Shown piece by piece: positions 1 to 8,900 of a stretch of 64,000 bases of DNA. The notes under the pieces are model-generated. The model did no database searches. It saw only the letters and a program-made list of their open reading frames with translations, and was not told the origin of the DNA. Source of the DNA: Actinomycetota bacterium. GTDB lineage: Bacteria; Actinomycetota; Actinomycetes; S36-B12. The stretch's first letter is position 1, and each line of letters starts with the position of its first letter. Position numbers and translations under genes: made by a program. The stretch spans positions 1 to 64,000 of the forward strand of contig JADKGE010000008.1 in assembly GCA_016717115.1 (NCBI GenBank), written 5' to 3'.

Positions 1-1
1 C

Positions 2-283
2 TTCGACTTCGCCAATCGACACCTCGACTGGATACTCACAGTGCTGCGATCGCTGGCTACCGCTGGTCACCTGGGCGAGTTCGAGAATGTCGCTGCTTCG
101 TACGTCCTGGCCGTCAAGATGTGGGACCGCTATCCGCATAACGCCGAGCTTGCTCAGTGGCTGAGGACCCTCGACGGTCCTCAGGCATCAACGCTGGCGC
201 GCGTGATCCGCCAAGCGGGTGTGCAGGAGTACTTCGCCCAGACGTTCGCTGGTCGAGGTCCGTTCCGTAACTGTTGTCGCTAG
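2..283 (+). CDS. Hypothetical protein, C-terminal fragment
   Basis: An open frame enters from the left edge and stops at 283, so only the last 93 or so residues are visible. The peptide is helical and Leu/Ala-rich, with no motif I recognise. It runs tail to tail with the integrase remnant and probably belongs to the integrated element or its decayed cargo. No function can be assigned. The lack of a visible start and the proximity of broken genes leave open that it is itself a remnant. Confidence 0.4.
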   Translation, partial: FDFANRHLDWILTVLRSLATAGHLGEFENVAASYVLAVKMWDRYPHNAELAQWLRTLDGPQASTLARVIRQAGVQEYFAQTFAGRGPFRNCCR

Positions 284-1504
284 TGTTGCTGAAACAAGTA
301 GCAGCCCCTCGGTGGTTGGCACCGCTCAGGCGACTCGACCTCCTGTGGCTGCTCATGTCGCTGACGCTTCAGCGCTGGGCGTTCATCCGCTGCGGCGATG
401 CGGCCGTTGTCACGGGAGCGTGCGCATGGGCCATCGCCGCGTTGACCGTCGAGTGACCCATCCGGCGTTGGAGGTCCCGGTGAGGTCGCACCGTTCGTCG
501 CGGCCAGCGAAGCGACCTGGTGACGCAGAGTCGTGGACGCGCACGCTCTCGTAACCGCTGAGCAATGTCCTCGTGATGGCCAGCTGGATGCCAGTTTGTA
601 AGCGCACCCGCCGGCCCGGGTGGGGAAGACCAGGCCTTCCTTCGGGACCGATGGGGAGTAGTCCCTCATGGCTCGCGCAGGGCACCGCGTGACGAAAGCG
701 CCGGCAGCACGATGGTGCGCACTCCCGCGTTCGACTTGGGCGTCTGCACCAGGTACTCGCCGTGAATCGGGTAGACCGCGCGCTGGACGCGGATCTGAGA
801 ATGCTTGAGGTCCACGTCCTTGCGCCGTAACTCGGGCCTCCCGGGCAGGACCAGCCAGGCCAGCAGGTAGACCGTCGCCTTGTAGCGGTCGGGCACCTTC
901 TGGGCGAGCTCCTCGATCTCGTCGATCCCCAGGGTGGGCCGCTCTGAGTGCCGGTAGGTGCTCGCCCCCTTGATGCGGCAGGGGTTGCCGGGGATGAGCT
1001 CGTCCTCGAGCGCGGTGTTCATGACCGCCTTGAGAAGCCGGTACGCTGGGCCAGAGTCGCCGATCCGGCCTGGTCGACGGTCTGAGATCCCCGGCCCCGC
1101 CCCGCCAGTGACGTCCGCAGGTGCTCGCCGAGCTCCGCGTACCACTCACGCACGACCGCGGGGAACACGTCGCCGATCTGGTAGGTGCCGATCCGTGGAT
1201 CGATGTGAAGGTTCCAGGCCGAGCGGTAGCGCTCGCGCGTCGAGGCTTTGATCGGCCGCTGGTCGATCCAGGTCCGACCGAACTCCCCGAGCGTGATCCG
1301 GGCGTGCCTCGGCGCCTTCCAGGTCTCGCGGACGAGGTCGGACTGGACCGTGGCGAGGTAGGCGTTGGCATCGGCCTTGGTCCCGTACGTGCGCGGCGCA
1401 GTGTGCTGCAGGCCGTCACTGCCCGTGTAGCGCACCTGATACCGCCCGGACGGCAGCTGCCGAACGTTGCCGAACGTGCTCTTGCGCGACGCCTTCACGA
1501 CCAC
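280..1504 (-). pseudogene. Tyrosine recombinase (phage-type integrase), frameshifted remnant
   Basis: The N-terminal part (1504 to about 1100) has the AP2-like and SAM-like core-binding features of actinophage integrases: GRYQVRYTGSDG, then TLGEFGRTWIDQRPIKAST. A second frame (about 1100 to 690) carries the catalytic-domain start, with RPTLGIDEIEELAQKVPD, ELRRKDVDLKHSQIRVQRAV and TPKSNAGVRTIVLP. A third frame holds a TLRHQVASLAATNGAT segment, which corresponds to the HxLRH box. The segment that should contain the first catalytic Arg (LGLRxGE) is shortened to LPGRPEL, and the RY of the nucleophile box is not recognisable. With three frames needed, the gene is almost certainly inactive. It sits beside a tRNA 3' half, the usual attachment site for this enzyme class. 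Confidence 0.8.
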
Positions 1505-1640
1505 GTCATCCCCCCTATTCGTACTGTGTCAAACCTGTCCTCTCGTCGTCCCACTTGGGCTCAACAAGTGGCACGCCAATGGCACGATGATGACATTATC
1601 GCCGTAAGTTGTTGCAGCGCAACATGTTTCTTCACCAGAA

Positions 1641-1688
1641 AAGGACTCATAATCTGGTCGTCGTCGGTTCGAGCCCGACCCGCCCCAC
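1641..1688 (+). other. tRNA 3' half (CAT anticodon), probable attachment-site remnant
   Basis: The segment reads from an anticodon arm (GGACTCATAATCT) through a complete T-arm (GTCGG TTCGAGC CCGAC) to an acceptor-like CCGCCCCAC end. That resembles the 3' half of an elongator tRNA-Met or tRNA-Ile2. The 5' half (acceptor strand and D-arm) is absent: the preceding bases cannot pair with it. A bare tRNA 3' half next to an integrase gene is the classic footprint of att-site recombination, so I read it as an attL/attR scar and not a functional tRNA. Confidence 0.65.
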
Positions 1689-1699
1689 GTCGAACATGC

Positions 1700-2147
1700 G
1701 GCATGCCTCGATGACCATGTCGACGTCGACGTCGAAGTCCGACTCCGGCCTCACCTTGCGTCCCGCCACCATCCGACCGGTGCAGTAGCCAGGATGTCGA
1801 CGTGCGGCTTCGCGATAGCCACGACCATGCGGCGGGTCAACGCCTCGTTCGGCATCCGTTGCATCGAGTAGACGCTGGCCACGACGAGGTCCAAACGCTC
1901 AAGCAGGGCGTCATCCTTCGAGGCTTCCATCCGCGTCGATGTACCTCGATGCCGGGCAGATAGTGGAACTGCGCCGATTCGAGGTTGATGCCGGCGACAA
2001 GGTCACGTTGCGCCTGCAGTCGCTCGCGCGACAAGCCCCGGGCCACGGTGTGGCGCGGACTGTGATCCGCGAATACCGTCCACCCGTGACCGAGCCGGTC
2101 GCACGTCGCGGCCATTTGCAGCGGGACGCTGCCCAGGCGCCAGTCAA
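1700..2147 (-). pseudogene. PHP-domain phosphoesterase (PolX/histidinol-phosphatase type), truncated and frameshifted
   Basis: Three successive minus-strand frames give a recognisable PHP domain: DRLGHGWTVFADHSPRHTVARGLS with the DHS metal motif, then LERLDLVVASVYSMQRMPNEALTRRM, then KPHVDIL and RPESDFDVDVDMVIEACRMFDV. At least two indels separate these blocks. The N-terminal HxH strand and everything after the FDV segment are missing. The right-hand homology ends within a few bases of the tRNA half, so the gene appears to have been cut by the rearrangement that created that junction. Between it and fumC (2148-2294) I see nothing convincing. Confidence 0.7.
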
Positions 2148-2294
2148 GAGTCCTTCATTCGCAGCACGCTCACGAGCAGGAGTTCGGCGTCCCCCGTGTG
2201 GCCGATTGCATCAGACGGACGTGCCTGCGCGCCCCGTTCAGCTGCCCTGAGATTCGTCGCGGCCCGCCGAAGTTGTGCGGATGGCCCACCCCTG

Positions 2295-3848
2295 TCAGAT
2301 AGCGCGCTGCGAACTGGGCGGAAGCACCGAGTCGTAGGTGGCCGCGTCCACACCGAGCAGGAGAGCAGCCTCCCGTGCGGGCAGGTCGTGCTCCATCGCG
2401 TGCATAGCGATGGCAGCGGAGCGCTCGTAGCCGATGATGGGGGACAGGGCTGTGATCACCATGACGGACCTGTCAAGGTTGGATGCGATCTGGGGAAGGT
2501 TCAATTCCGTGCCCCGGATCAGGAAGTCGTTCAGGTTACGGACCGCGTCTGCGAGGAGTGCGGCCGATGTCAGGTAGTCGTTGATGACGATTGGCCGGAA
2601 GGCATTCAGTTCGAAGTTGCCTTCCGCCCCTGCCATCGTCACCGCGGTGTCGAGGCCGACGACCTGGATGCAGGCCATCAACGTCGCCTCGGCCTGGGAG
2701 GGGTTGACCTTGCCGGGCATGATGCTGGACCCGGGCTCGTTGGCTGGGATGCGAAGTTCCTGCAGTCCGCTCCTTGGTCCCGAGGCAAGCCAACGCAGGT
2801 CGTTGGCGATTTTGTATAGGGTGACGGCCGCCGATTTCAGGGCGGCATGGGCTCGGACAATGGGATCGAGCGTCGCCTGCGCTGCGAAGGGATGGTTCGC
2901 CGGGTGGAAGGCATGTCCGGTGGACTCGGTCAGCATTTGGGTGGCGCGAGGAGTGAATTCGGGCGGCGTGTTGAGGCCCGTGCCCACGGCCGTGCCTCCG
3001 AGTGCGACGGCCAGTAGGCCGGCGCTTGCCCGATCAATGTCATCGGCAACATCGCCTAGAGCTGCCGCGTAGCCGGACCACTCCTGGCCGACGGTCAACG
3101 TGGTCGCGTCCATGAGGTGGGTGCGGCCCACTTTCATGACATCTGCCCACGCGACGGCCTTGACTGAGATCGACTCCTTCAGCGAACGCAACTCGGGAAG
3201 GGTCGTGCGGGTGACGGCATCGTAGGCGGCGACGTGCATCGCCGTGGGGAACGTGTCATTGCTGGACTGGCTCATATTGACGTCGTCATTGGGGTGTAGC
3301 GGACCGCCGGTTCCGGGCTCGTGACCCGCCAACTGGTTACCGCGATTCGCGATCACCTCGTTGACATTGGCGTTGGTGTGCGTTCCCGATCCGCTCTGGA
3401 AGACGCTGAGCGGGAAGTGGTTGTCCAGGGATCCGGACAGGATCTCGTCACAGACCCTGACGATGATCGCCCCCTTCCAAGCGGGAAGGACGCCGGCCTC
3501 GACATTCGCAAGAGCCGCGGCCCTCTTCACATGTCCGTAGGCGCGAAACACCTCCACGGGCATCCGGTCGGCGCCGATGCTGAAATGCTTCAAGCTGCGC
3601 TGGGTCTGGGCACCCCAGTAGCGGTCGGCGGGGACTTGGATCTCCCCGAGGCTGTCGGACTCAGTCCGGGAGCCGGTTCCGTCGATGCCGACAGGAGCAT
3701 CGAGCGAGGGCGTCGCTACGCCCGCGGACCCGAGAAGGTCCGAATCCGCTGTGGCCGACGATTGGGCATTTGGCGATTCGTCTTCCCACACCTCAGAGGC
3801 CAGTTCATCCGAAGAAGCATCCCGACTCGCTACGTCCTCGTCTTGCAC
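2295..3848 (-). CDS. fumC: Fumarate hydratase, class II, with acidic N-terminal extension
   Basis: It interconverts fumarate and malate in the TCA cycle in the cytoplasm, as a homotetramer. Family landmarks are clear: RTESDSLGEIQVP and YWGAQTQRS near the true domain start, SGSGTHTNANVNEVIANRG, the MSQSSNDTFPTAMH box, and the signature loop GSSIMPGKVNPSQ with the catalytic Ser. The protein is 517 residues, against about 460-470 for typical FumC. The excess is an Asp/Glu/Ser-rich tail of roughly 60 residues before the domain. The GTG start at 3848 has a strong Shine-Dalgarno (AGGAGGGG), and no good internal start precedes the domain, so the extension looks real. Argininosuccinate lyase and aspartase share the fold, but the sequence around the signature loop favours fumarase. 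Confidence 0.93.
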   Translation of the reverse strand: MQDEDVASRDASSDELASEVWEDESPNAQSSATADSDLLGSAGVATPSLDAPVGIDGTGSRTESDSLGEIQVPADRYWGAQTQRSLKHFSIGADRMPVEVFRAYGHVKRAAALANVEAGVLPAWKGAIIVRVCDEILSGSLDNHFPLSVFQSGSGTHTNANVNEVIANRGNQLAGHEPGTGGPLHPNDDVNMSQSSNDTFPTAMHVAAYDAVTRTTLPELRSLKESISVKAVAWADVMKVGRTHLMDATTLTVGQEWSGYAAALGDVADDIDRASAGLLAVALGGTAVGTGLNTPPEFTPRATQMLTESTGHAFHPANHPFAAQATLDPIVRAHAALKSAAVTLYKIANDLRWLASGPRSGLQELRIPANEPGSSIMPGKVNPSQAEATLMACIQVVGLDTAVTMAGAEGNFELNAFRPIVINDYLTSAALLADAVRNLNDFLIRGTELNLPQIASNLDRSVMVITALSPIIGYERSAAIAMHAMEHDLPAREAALLLGVDAATYDSVLPPSSQRAI

Positions 3849-4042
3849 GGTCCCCTCCTACCTCGGTCTTGGATGTTGGTCCAATTCCAGATTCCGCAGA
3901 GATCCTCGAGTGACAAGCAAGGCTACAGGCAATCCCGCCTGCTCAGGAGTCGTCAGCGCCGAGGGCGTGCCGACGCCGCTTCTCCCGTCGGCTCGCAGCA
4001 CGGCATTGCTGCAGATGAGCGTGGCGCGTACGCTGGGCGAGC

Positions 4043-4816
4043 GTGGGATTCGAGATCTCAACCGAAGCGTACGGGCAGTTCATGGGCAGGTTCTCGGGCC
4101 CACTGGCCCAAGAATTCATTGCGTTCGTTGGCATCGAAGAAGGCCAGACGGCACTTGATGTCGGTTGCGGTGCTGGAGCACTCACTGTCCCGCTCATCGA
4201 GCGCCTCGGTGTCGCCAGTGTCGCCGCCCTGGACCCTTCCAGCGCGTTCGTGAGTTCTCTACGGACGTCTCACCCCGATTGGAGCGTGCTGCGGGGTTCG
4301 GCGGAGGCCATCCCGTTCGCCGACGAGCAGTTCGACCGGACTCTGGCCCAGCTAGTCGTGCACTTCATGAGCGATCCGGTTATGGGGTTGCGAGAGATGG
4401 CTCGAGTGACACGTCCGCGCGGCATCGTCGCCGCGTCAGTCTGGGACCACGCAGGCGAGGCGGGCCCACTGGCCGCGTTCTGGCGCGCGGCCCGGGACTT
4501 GGACCCCGCAGTTCGGGACGAGTCGGGGCTTCCGGGGGTCCGTCAGGGACATCTTGAATCGTTGTTCAGGGCGGCAGGTATGCCCGCCTTGCGGTCTACC
4601 GTCTTGCGGGTGTCGATCCAGTGCGCGACCTTCGACGACTGGTGGAGGCCGTTCACCTTGGGTGCCGGTCCGGCCGGCGAGTATGTGGCTTCTCTGGCAC
4701 CCGAGGATCGCGAGCGACTGCGGCTGCATTGCTTTGCGGCTATGCCGCAAGCTCCGTTCAGCGTCGACGCCGCTGCGTGGACCGTGAGCTGCACGAAGGA
4801 GCTGTCAACCAGATGA
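4043..4816 (+). CDS. SAM-dependent methyltransferase (class I)
   Basis: A 257-residue Rossmann-fold methyltransferase of the UbiE/Methyltransf_11 type. Motif I is TALDVGCGAGALTVPL; the acidic end of strand 2 is AALDPS; motif II/post-II is GSAEAIPFADEQFD; and VTRPRGIVAASVWDH follows. The substrate cannot be told from sequence. It stands alone between fumC (divergent) and the MBL hydrolase. The start is GTG at 4043 in a short GCGTGG context with a weak ribosome site. The roughly 270 bases downstream (4817-5086) contain no gene I can support. Confidence 0.82.
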   Translation: MGFEISTEAYGQFMGRFSGPLAQEFIAFVGIEEGQTALDVGCGAGALTVPLIERLGVASVAALDPSSAFVSSLRTSHPDWSVLRGSAEAIPFADEQFDRTLAQLVVHFMSDPVMGLREMARVTRPRGIVAASVWDHAGEAGPLAAFWRAARDLDPAVRDESGLPGVRQGHLESLFRAAGMPALRSTVLRVSIQCATFDDWWRPFTLGAGPAGEYVASLAPEDRERLRLHCFAAMPQAPFSVDAAAWTVSCTKELSTR

Positions 4817-5086
4817 ACGGGACGTGGGTCCTTCGCGACCTGCGCGACCGGCTTGTCCCGCTGCCCAGTCAGTCCAACGGCCCGTCCCGGACCTCCTGCG
4901 GATACGACGAAGGAATACGGACTCCTTCAAGCGAACATCGTCGCCTCCCATCAAAGTGCCCGGACAAGCGGGGGGACCTCGACCTGTTACCCGTCACCCG
5001 AACGACCACCGCCCCACCGCCCGGTTTGTTCAGTTGCGGCTGATCCTTTCGGCTGAGCCATGCGGTCGCTGCGCGATGACCGCCGA

Positions 5087-5902
5087 CTATCCGGTCAGGT
5101 CGAGGACCATTCCCTCACGCGCCACGATGAGCGGCACGCCGCTGGGGATGCCGTCGCAGATACCGTCGAGGGCCGCGTCGTTGCGATAGGGCCCGTGGTG
5201 GAACAGCACGAGGGTGCCGGCGCCGACGCGCTCGGCGAGGTCGACGGCGTCCGCGATCGTGGCGTGGCCGTAGGCATCGCAGATGACCCGCTCGGTCTCG
5301 ACGAACTGGGCGTCGTGGATGAGCAGGTCGACCCCGCTCATGGCGGCTAGGGCCTCGTCGCTCACGCCCGCGGCCGGCGCGTGGTCGGGGACGTAGGCGA
5401 TCGAGCCGGCGGCCGTCTCGACGCGATAGCCGTAGGTGCGACCGCCCTTGTGCTCGACCTCGAACGCGGTGACGCTGAACTCGTCGGCCTCGAACACCCC
5501 TGGGTCGATGGCGTCGAAGGTCCAGTCGCCCCTGAGCCCGTCGGGGGTGATGGGGAACGCGGGTGGCGACAGGAACTGCGCCATGAGGTCGTAGCCCTTC
5601 TTGCCGTCCTGGGCGGGCAGGAAGACGTCGACGCGGGCGTCGTCGCGATCACCCGCGCCGAAGAACGGCACTCCTTGAACATGGTCCCAGTGCAGGTGGC
5701 TCAGCAGGAGCGATCCATTGAACGACGCCCCGCCGAGGAGGCCGGTGAGCGAGCGCAGGCCCGTGCCGGCATCGAGGGCGAGGGTTGGCAGCGCATCCTG
5801 CCCGTGGGCCACCACGACGCACGACGTGTGCCCGCCGTAGCGCACGTACTCGGCGCCGGGCGACGGCGTGGAGCCCCGAACGCCCAGGAACGTCAGTCGC
5901 AC
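5087..5902 (-). CDS. MBL-fold metallo-hydrolase (possible cyclic-nucleotide phosphodiesterase-like)
   Basis: This is a metallo-beta-lactamase fold with RLTFLGVRGSTPSPG at the N-terminus, the metal motif LLSHLHWDHVQG (HxHxDH), YVPDHAP, LLIHDAQF and a C-terminal YGHATIADAVDLAERVGAG plus FHHGP. This layout is that of the RNase Z/PhnP/class II phosphodiesterase-like branch rather than beta-lactamases. The frame is open to 5989, but the homology starts at GTG 5902, which I take as the start (271 aa). It is divergent from, and only about 90 bp away from, a large adenylate cyclase. A role in cyclic-nucleotide breakdown is therefore plausible but is inference; a phosphonate or RNA-processing diesterase is the alternative. 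Confidence 0.8.
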   Translation of the reverse strand: MRLTFLGVRGSTPSPGAEYVRYGGHTSCVVVAHGQDALPTLALDAGTGLRSLTGLLGGASFNGSLLLSHLHWDHVQGVPFFGAGDRDDARVDVFLPAQDGKKGYDLMAQFLSPPAFPITPDGLRGDWTFDAIDPGVFEADEFSVTAFEVEHKGGRTYGYRVETAAGSIAYVPDHAPAAGVSDEALAAMSGVDLLIHDAQFVETERVICDAYGHATIADAVDLAERVGAGTLVLFHHGPYRNDAALDGICDGIPSGVPLIVAREGMVLDLTG

Positions 5903-5991
5903 GTGCTTCCCCAATCGGTCGAGGCGGTTGCGGTGGCCGCCCACCCTGCTTTCGCGCTGCGCGGGGCGGGGCGCTCGGTAGTCTTCCATGC

Positions 5992-8900
5992 GTGACCGAT
6001 TTGCGCAGACACGTTCCGCAGGTCGCGCTGACGTGGGACGAAGAGGTGCCCGGCGCGCGGTGGCGCGTCATCGACGGGACCCTCGTCTTCGCCGACATCT
6101 CCGGCTTCACCGCCCTGACGGAGCGGCTGTCGAAGAAGGGCCGCATCGGCGCTGAGGAGATCGTCGAGACCCTCAACCGCGTGTTCGGCGGCATGCTCGA
6201 CACCGCCGCCGAGCGCGGCGCCGACCTGCTCAAGTTCGGCGGCGACGCGCTGCTGTTCCTCTTCCGCGGTGAGGGGCACGTGGAGCGCGCCTGCGACGCG
6301 GCCGTCGAGATGCGGATCGCGCTCCGCGAGGCCGCTTCTGTCCCGACGTCCGTCGGGCGCCTTCGGTTCGGCATGTCCGTCGGCATTCACTCCGGCGACA
6401 TCCATCTGTTCCTCGTCGGCGAGCCCACTCGCGAACTGGTCGTGCTCGGCCCCGGAGCCACCGCGACGGCTGACGCGGAAAAGGCCGCCAACGCGGGCGA
6501 AATCATCGTGACCGAGGGCACCGCGTCGAGGCTGGCGGGGAACGCCACCCGGCCACGCGAGGACGGTGCACTGCTTCTTCGTCGCAGGCTTCCGGCGCAT
6601 CCCGCCGACGGCCGCCCGCCCGCCCCGGAGGTCGATCACGAGCGGATGCGGACCCTGTTCCCGCATGCACTGGGGGAGTACCTCGACCCCGGACCTCCGG
6701 ATCCCGAGCATCGGCTCGCCACGATCGCCTTCGCCCGCTTCGCCGGGACCGACAGCATGCTGGCCGAGCAGGGCCCGGACGCGGTGGCCGACGCCGTGCA
6801 CGCGATCGTGACCCGGGCCAAGGAGTGCCTCGACGCTGAGGGCATCACCCTCCTGGCGACCGACCTCGGCAGCGACGGCAGCGCGTTCTTCCTGGCTTCC
6901 GGGGTGCCCCAGTCCACCGAGGACGACGAGGGCCGGATGCTGCGTGCGCTGCGCCGCTTCGTCGACTCCGACCTGCCGCTCCCGGTCCAGGCGGGGGTTA
7001 ACCGAGGGCATGTGTTCGTTGCCGAGGTGCGCGCTTCCTCCCGGGCCGCCTTCTCCGCGATGGGTGACACCACCAACACCGCGGCGCGCATCATGTCGAA
7101 GGCCACGGCGGGCCTGCTCTACGCGCATCCCGTGGTGCTGGAGCACTCTCGAACCCTGTTCGCGACGACGCCCGCCGGTCCCTTCGCGATGAAGGGCAAA
7201 GCAGTGCCGCTGCTCGTGTACGACATCGGCGAGGAGGCCGGAACACGAGAGGCCAGTGACCAGGGTCGTCTCCAGCTTCTCGGCCGCGAAGAGGAGCTGG
7301 CCATCGTCCGCGACGCCCTCATCGCCGCCGTCGATGGTGCGGGGGGAGTCGTCACCGTCAGCGGCACGACCGGAATGGGCAAGTCGCGGCTCGTCCGCGA
7401 GGCTCTGGCGGGGGTCGACGATGTCACCGTGGTCACCGTGCGCGCCGAGCCCTACGGGGCGGCGAGCTCGTATCGCGTCTTCCGCGACCCGCTCCGGCAG
7501 CTGCTCGGGGTCGTGCGCGACACGCCGGACGTCATGGGGCGCCAGCTGCTCGAGACGCTGGAAGCAGCGGCACCGGAGCTGCTGCCCATGGCACCGCTCA
7601 TCGCCGATGTCGCGCAGGTCGAGGTGCCGGCCACGCCCGAGGCGGACGCGATCGATCCGCAGTACCGGCCCGACCGGCTGGCCGACGTGCTGGTGCAGCT
7701 CGTCGGCACGATGCTGCCGGGACGCCTCGTGCTCATCGCGGAGGAGGCGCACTGGGCCGACATGGCGTCGACACACCTGCTCGAGCGAATCGCGGCTGCT
7801 GCCGTGGCCCGGCCCTGGGCTGTGGTGTCGGTCCGCCGGGGGCTGGAGGGCGGGTTCCTGCCCTCGTCCGGAGTCAGCGTCACGCTCGGCCCGCTTCCCG
7901 ACGACGTCGTCGAGCGGCTCGTCATCGAGGCCACGGAGGCGGCGCCGCTTCGCCCCCACGAGGTTCGGGCCATCGTCGAGCGGGCCCAGGGCAACCCGCT
8001 GTTCGTCGAGGAGGCCGCCAAGGTCGCGCGCGCGGCGGGATCCCTGGATCAGATGCCGGGATCGCTTCAGGCAGCGATGGCGGCCCAGATCGACCTCCTC
8101 GACCCCACCACCCGACGGATCCTGCGGTACGCCTCCGTGCTGGGCCGCAGCTTCCGGCGCCGCGTGCTGAATCAGACGCTCGCCGCGGACGGTCTGGCCA
8201 TCGACCCGGCTACCATCGCCTCGCTCTCTGAGTTCCTCGAGGCTGACGGACGGGACCGGCTGCGCTTCCGCAACACCCTACTTCGGGACGCCGCCTACGA
8301 GGAACTGGCCTACCGCACCAGGGCGAGGCTCCACCGCGCCGCAGGCGTGGCACTTGAGCGCTTGAGCACCGATCTCGAGGTCGACGCACCGACACTGTCG
8401 TTGCACTTCTCCCGCGCGGGCGACGACGAGCGCACGTACCGTTATGCACTTATGGCGGGGGAGGTCGCGCGTCGCTCATACGCGAACGCCGACGCGGCAG
8501 CGCAGTTTGAGCTGGCCCTTGACGCGGCCAGGCGCCTCGACGTGCCGCGGCAGGACCTCGTCGAGGCATGGGGGGTGCTCGGCGAGCTCCGGCAGTTGTC
8601 TGGGGAGCTCGACGCCTCGGTAGCGGCCTACCGCAAGGCCGCGGACCTTGCCGCACACGACCCCGTGATGCAGGCCGAGCTGCAGGCCCTGCGGGCGAGG
8701 GTGCACGTGCGGGCCGGCGCATATGTCACCGCGCTTCGTGTGGTCGCTCGGGCGCGTCGGCTCCTAGAGGAGGCCGACGGGAGCTCGGTCGACCGGGCCC
8801 GCGTGCGGCTGGACAACCTCAGCGCCGTCATCAGGCTGGGCCAGGAGCGCCCCAAGGAGGCACGGGCATGGGCGATGAAGGCGGTCGACGGGGCGCGTCA

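Noticed and set aside
1641..1688. Complete functional tRNA
   Set aside because: The 5' acceptor strand and D-arm are missing from the upstream sequence.
4817..5086. Small open frames after the methyltransferase
   Set aside because: No ribosome site, no conserved-looking sequence and several overlapping frames; I consider the interval non-coding.
5893..7959. 688-residue minus-strand open frame
   Set aside because: It lies opposite the cyclase gene and encodes compositionally biased sequence without domains.
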